Source of the DNA: Lichtheimia corymbifera B2541
Lineage: Eukaryota; Mucoromycota; Mucoromycetes; Mucorales; Lichtheimiaceae
Assembly: GCA_000697475.1 (NCBI GenBank)
Contig: JNEU01000791.1
Span: 1-32,331, forward strand
Direction: 5' to 3'
DNA length: 32,331 nucleotides
Below the pieces are notes generated by a model, which ran no database searches, was not told the DNA's origin, and saw nothing but the letters and a program-made list of their open reading frames with translations. Both the position numbers and the translations under genes were made by a program. This document shows, piece after piece, positions 30,776-32,331 of the stretch (positions are counted from its first letter, which is position 1; the number at the start of each line of letters is the position of its first letter).

Positions 30776-31510
30776 ATGCCCAAACAAACGCAATCATTTT
30801 ATGCTGTCCGGCATGGACGTGAACCTGGAGTCTACCGTTCGTGGGCTGCATGCAAGGCACAAGTCCAAGGATTCCCCAGCGCCATTTATAAAAAGTTCCC
30901 TACCCATGAAGAGGCCGAGGCTTTTATCAAAGACAAAAGTGGTTTGAAGCGTGCAGCAGCAGCATCCCATGAGAAGAGCAATACGCGACAGACGATATCA
31001 GAGCAACGAGTAACCACGGCAACAACAAAGAGTGTGTTGGATGATTCACCCACAGATGGACGACATATTGTATATACGGATGGTGCATCCTCAGGCAACG
31101 GTTATCATGGTGCAAAGGCTGGCTATGGTGTTTTTTGGGGTGATAATGATCCTCGCAATCAAGGTGGTCCATTGCCTGGCGACAGACAAACCAACCAACG
31201 TGCTGAGTTGTATGCAATGATCCGTGCAATCGAGCAGGATATCAAAGGAGAAAACGTTCTTGAAATACGCACCGATTCCCAATACAGCATCAACTGCGTG
31301 GATACCTGGAGCAAATCATGGATAAAAAATGGGTGGAAAAGTTCCAAAGGGACACCTGTGGAGAATGCGGATCTTGTCAAACAGTTATTGGCATTAAGGA
31401 AATCACGGCCTGGCAAGATTGAATTCGTTTATGTGCCTGGTCATCGTGGTGTATATGGCAATGAAAAGGCGGATCAATTGGCTGTACAAGGAGCAAAAAG
31501 CATCGTGTAA
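30776..31510 (+). CDS. RNH1: Ribonuclease H1 with N-terminal RNA-DNA hybrid-binding domain
   Basis: An intronless 244-aa frame encodes the enzyme, which cuts the RNA strand of RNA-DNA hybrids and removes R-loops and primers. Residues about 7-50 (FYAVRHGREPGVYRSW, later FPSAIYKKFPTHEEA) are the hybrid-binding (viroplasmin-like) domain. A Lys/Ala/Thr-rich linker follows. The catalytic domain has the full D-E-D-D set: Asp102 in YTDGAS, Glu144 in RAELYA, Asp167 in RTDSQYS and Asp233 in KADQLA, plus the PGHRG loop histidine. The first ATG in frame is at 30776. The frame stays open upstream back to a TTG at 30731, and those 15 residues resemble a mitochondrial presequence (see findings). A TC-repeat follows the stop at about 31521-31541. 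Confidence 0.93.
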   Translation: MPKQTQSFYAVRHGREPGVYRSWAACKAQVQGFPSAIYKKFPTHEEAEAFIKDKSGLKRAAAASHEKSNTRQTISEQRVTTATTKSVLDDSPTDGRHIVYTDGASSGNGYHGAKAGYGVFWGDNDPRNQGGPLPGDRQTNQRAELYAMIRAIEQDIKGENVLEIRTDSQYSINCVDTWSKSWIKNGWKSSKGTPVENADLVKQLLALRKSRPGKIEFVYVPGHRGVYGNEKADQLAVQGAKSIV

Positions 31511-31590
31511 TGTGTATATAGACATCTCTCTCTCTCTCTCTTTGCAAGTATTAAAGTACATATACAAATAATCAGTTCTTTTTATTCTAT

Positions 31591-31990
31591 TTACAAATGA
31601 TGATGGTTAGTCTCGAGCACACTATTTTCTTGACGTGCTTTGTAATGGATCTCTGAACAATCTCTCAACCTTGATGCTGCTTGCTCAGGAGTAATGTCAC
31701 GTTGTGGTTCACCTAGCATTTCAAAACTATGCAAGATATATGAGTATCTAGAGTTCACAATGGGATGGTGATATGTATTACTTACCCAACAAGGAATTTA
31801 CGAACAGTAGCACTTCGAAGCAAAGGAGGATAGAAATGTAAATGCAAATGAGCATAGTCGTAATCATCGCCGATGGGTGCTTGATGGATACCCATAGAAT
31901 AAGGGAATGAGCATTCAAAAAGGTTGTCATAGCGACACGTGATACGTCGCAAGGCATCTGCAAGGTCCTGTCGATGTTGGTCCGAGAATT
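31591..31990 (-). CDS. GAL7: Galactose-1-phosphate uridylyltransferase, C-terminal exons only
   Basis: Two exons (31990-31786 and 31726-31591) joined by a 59-nt GT-AG intron encode about the last 113 residues of the Leloir-pathway enzyme that exchanges UMP between UDP-glucose and galactose-1-phosphate. The match is strong: [24 protein letters not shown], then [39 protein letters not shown], ending before TAA at 31593-31591. The N-terminal two-thirds, including the His-Pro-His nucleophile motif, are absent. Upstream the frame meets a TAA at 32003-32001, so an acceptor (CGAAAG, at 31992-31991) is needed. Beyond it lie 70-bp repeats, not GALT exons. Either a long repeat-bearing intron follows, or the gene is broken here. 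Confidence 0.85.
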
Positions 31991-32008
31991 CTTTCGGGAA
32001 TTACTACG

Positions 32009-32331
32009 CCCGCACCAAAATCCCATCTCACCCGCACCAAAAAACTAGGCATGCTAGTCATATACTCAGATCAGCCAATAATATGAAGTGATATAAACAC
32101 AGCACCTTTCTGCCCTCGCTGGCATAATATCACGTGCATTATTCATCATACCCGCACCATTTTCGCATTCGGGTCTTTCATGCAACGCATTCATCACGTC
32201 ACGTGTATATATCCACCATGCCCGCACCATTTTTGCACTCGAGTCTTTCATGCAATGCATCCATCATGGCACATGTATACATGCACAATTTACAACTATG
32301 CACAAAGCATACATGCTATACTTTGCAATTC
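32009..32331. repeat. CCCGCACC-bearing tandem repeat, about 70-bp units, at the window edge
   Basis: CCCGCACCA occurs at 32009, 32031, 32151 and 32221. The last two start near-identical 70-bp units (CCCGCACCATTTTxGCA, then GTCTTTCATGCAACGCAT, then CACGT or CACATG, GTATAYAT). The stretch 32100-32150 looks like a diverged earlier unit. The array may continue past the window. Confidence 0.75.

Noticed and set aside
30776..31510. Mucorales sex-locus border gene (rnhA)
   Set aside because: That locus is bordered by an RNA helicase and a triose-phosphate transporter. This gene is RNase H1, and no HMG-box gene is seen nearby.

Overview
The window looks like nuclear DNA of an early-diverging fungus, most likely Mucoromycota. 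The genes carry many short GT-AG introns (about 50-75 nt). The gene set is eukaryotic: a mitochondrial bc1 core protein, a mitochondrial rhomboid, tuberin, SF3a66, a POT peptide transporter, RNase H1 and a eukaryotic tRNA-Asn. Intergenic spaces in the left half are small. The genus cannot be fixed from the sequence alone.

Layout. Positions 1-1190 hold the left copy of an inverted duplication that runs off the window edge. It carries the 5' exon of an unrecognised gene on the minus strand. A small fold-back, MITE-like element follows at 1455-1720. Positions 1887-16380 are a compact housekeeping block: QCR2 (+), a Pcp1/PARL-type rhomboid protease (+), a phospholipase D/Nuc-like protein (-), tuberin TSC2 (-), an NmrA-like NAD(P)-binding protein (+), SF3a subunit 2 (+) and a PTR2-type di/tripeptide transporter (-). 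TSC2 and the NmrA-like gene share a divergent promoter region. The rhomboid/PLD and SF3A2/PTR2 pairs are convergent.

From about 16.4 kb to 30.6 kb the window is gene-poor and repeat-rich. It holds a lone tRNA-Asn(GTT), a second MITE-like element, the right copy of the inverted duplication (about 21105-22323), and one four-exon unrecognised gene (21953-24050) with a membrane-hairpin-like N-terminus and long Ser and Pro tracts. It also holds a roughly 65-bp minisatellite (24.93-25.77 kb), an A/C-rich simple-sequence tract (26.2-26.7 kb), and a 521-bp higher-order tandem array (28.1-29.1 kb). A recurring sequence core links the MITE-like elements, the flanks of the inverted duplication and the tandem array. 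Short open segments of doubtful status lie between these repeats.

The right end carries RNase H1 (+) and the C-terminal exons of galactose-1-phosphate uridylyltransferase (-). The upstream part of the latter is interrupted by a 70-bp tandem repeat at the window edge.

The genes do not form a single pathway: QCR2 and the rhomboid are mitochondrial, TSC2 is a TORC1 regulator, PTR2 imports peptides, and RNase H1 and SF3a66 act in nucleic-acid metabolism. No complete new multi-gene system was found. The most unusual content is the duplicated unknown gene, whose coding part is almost identical between copies while its flanks diverge, and the shared repeat family around it.
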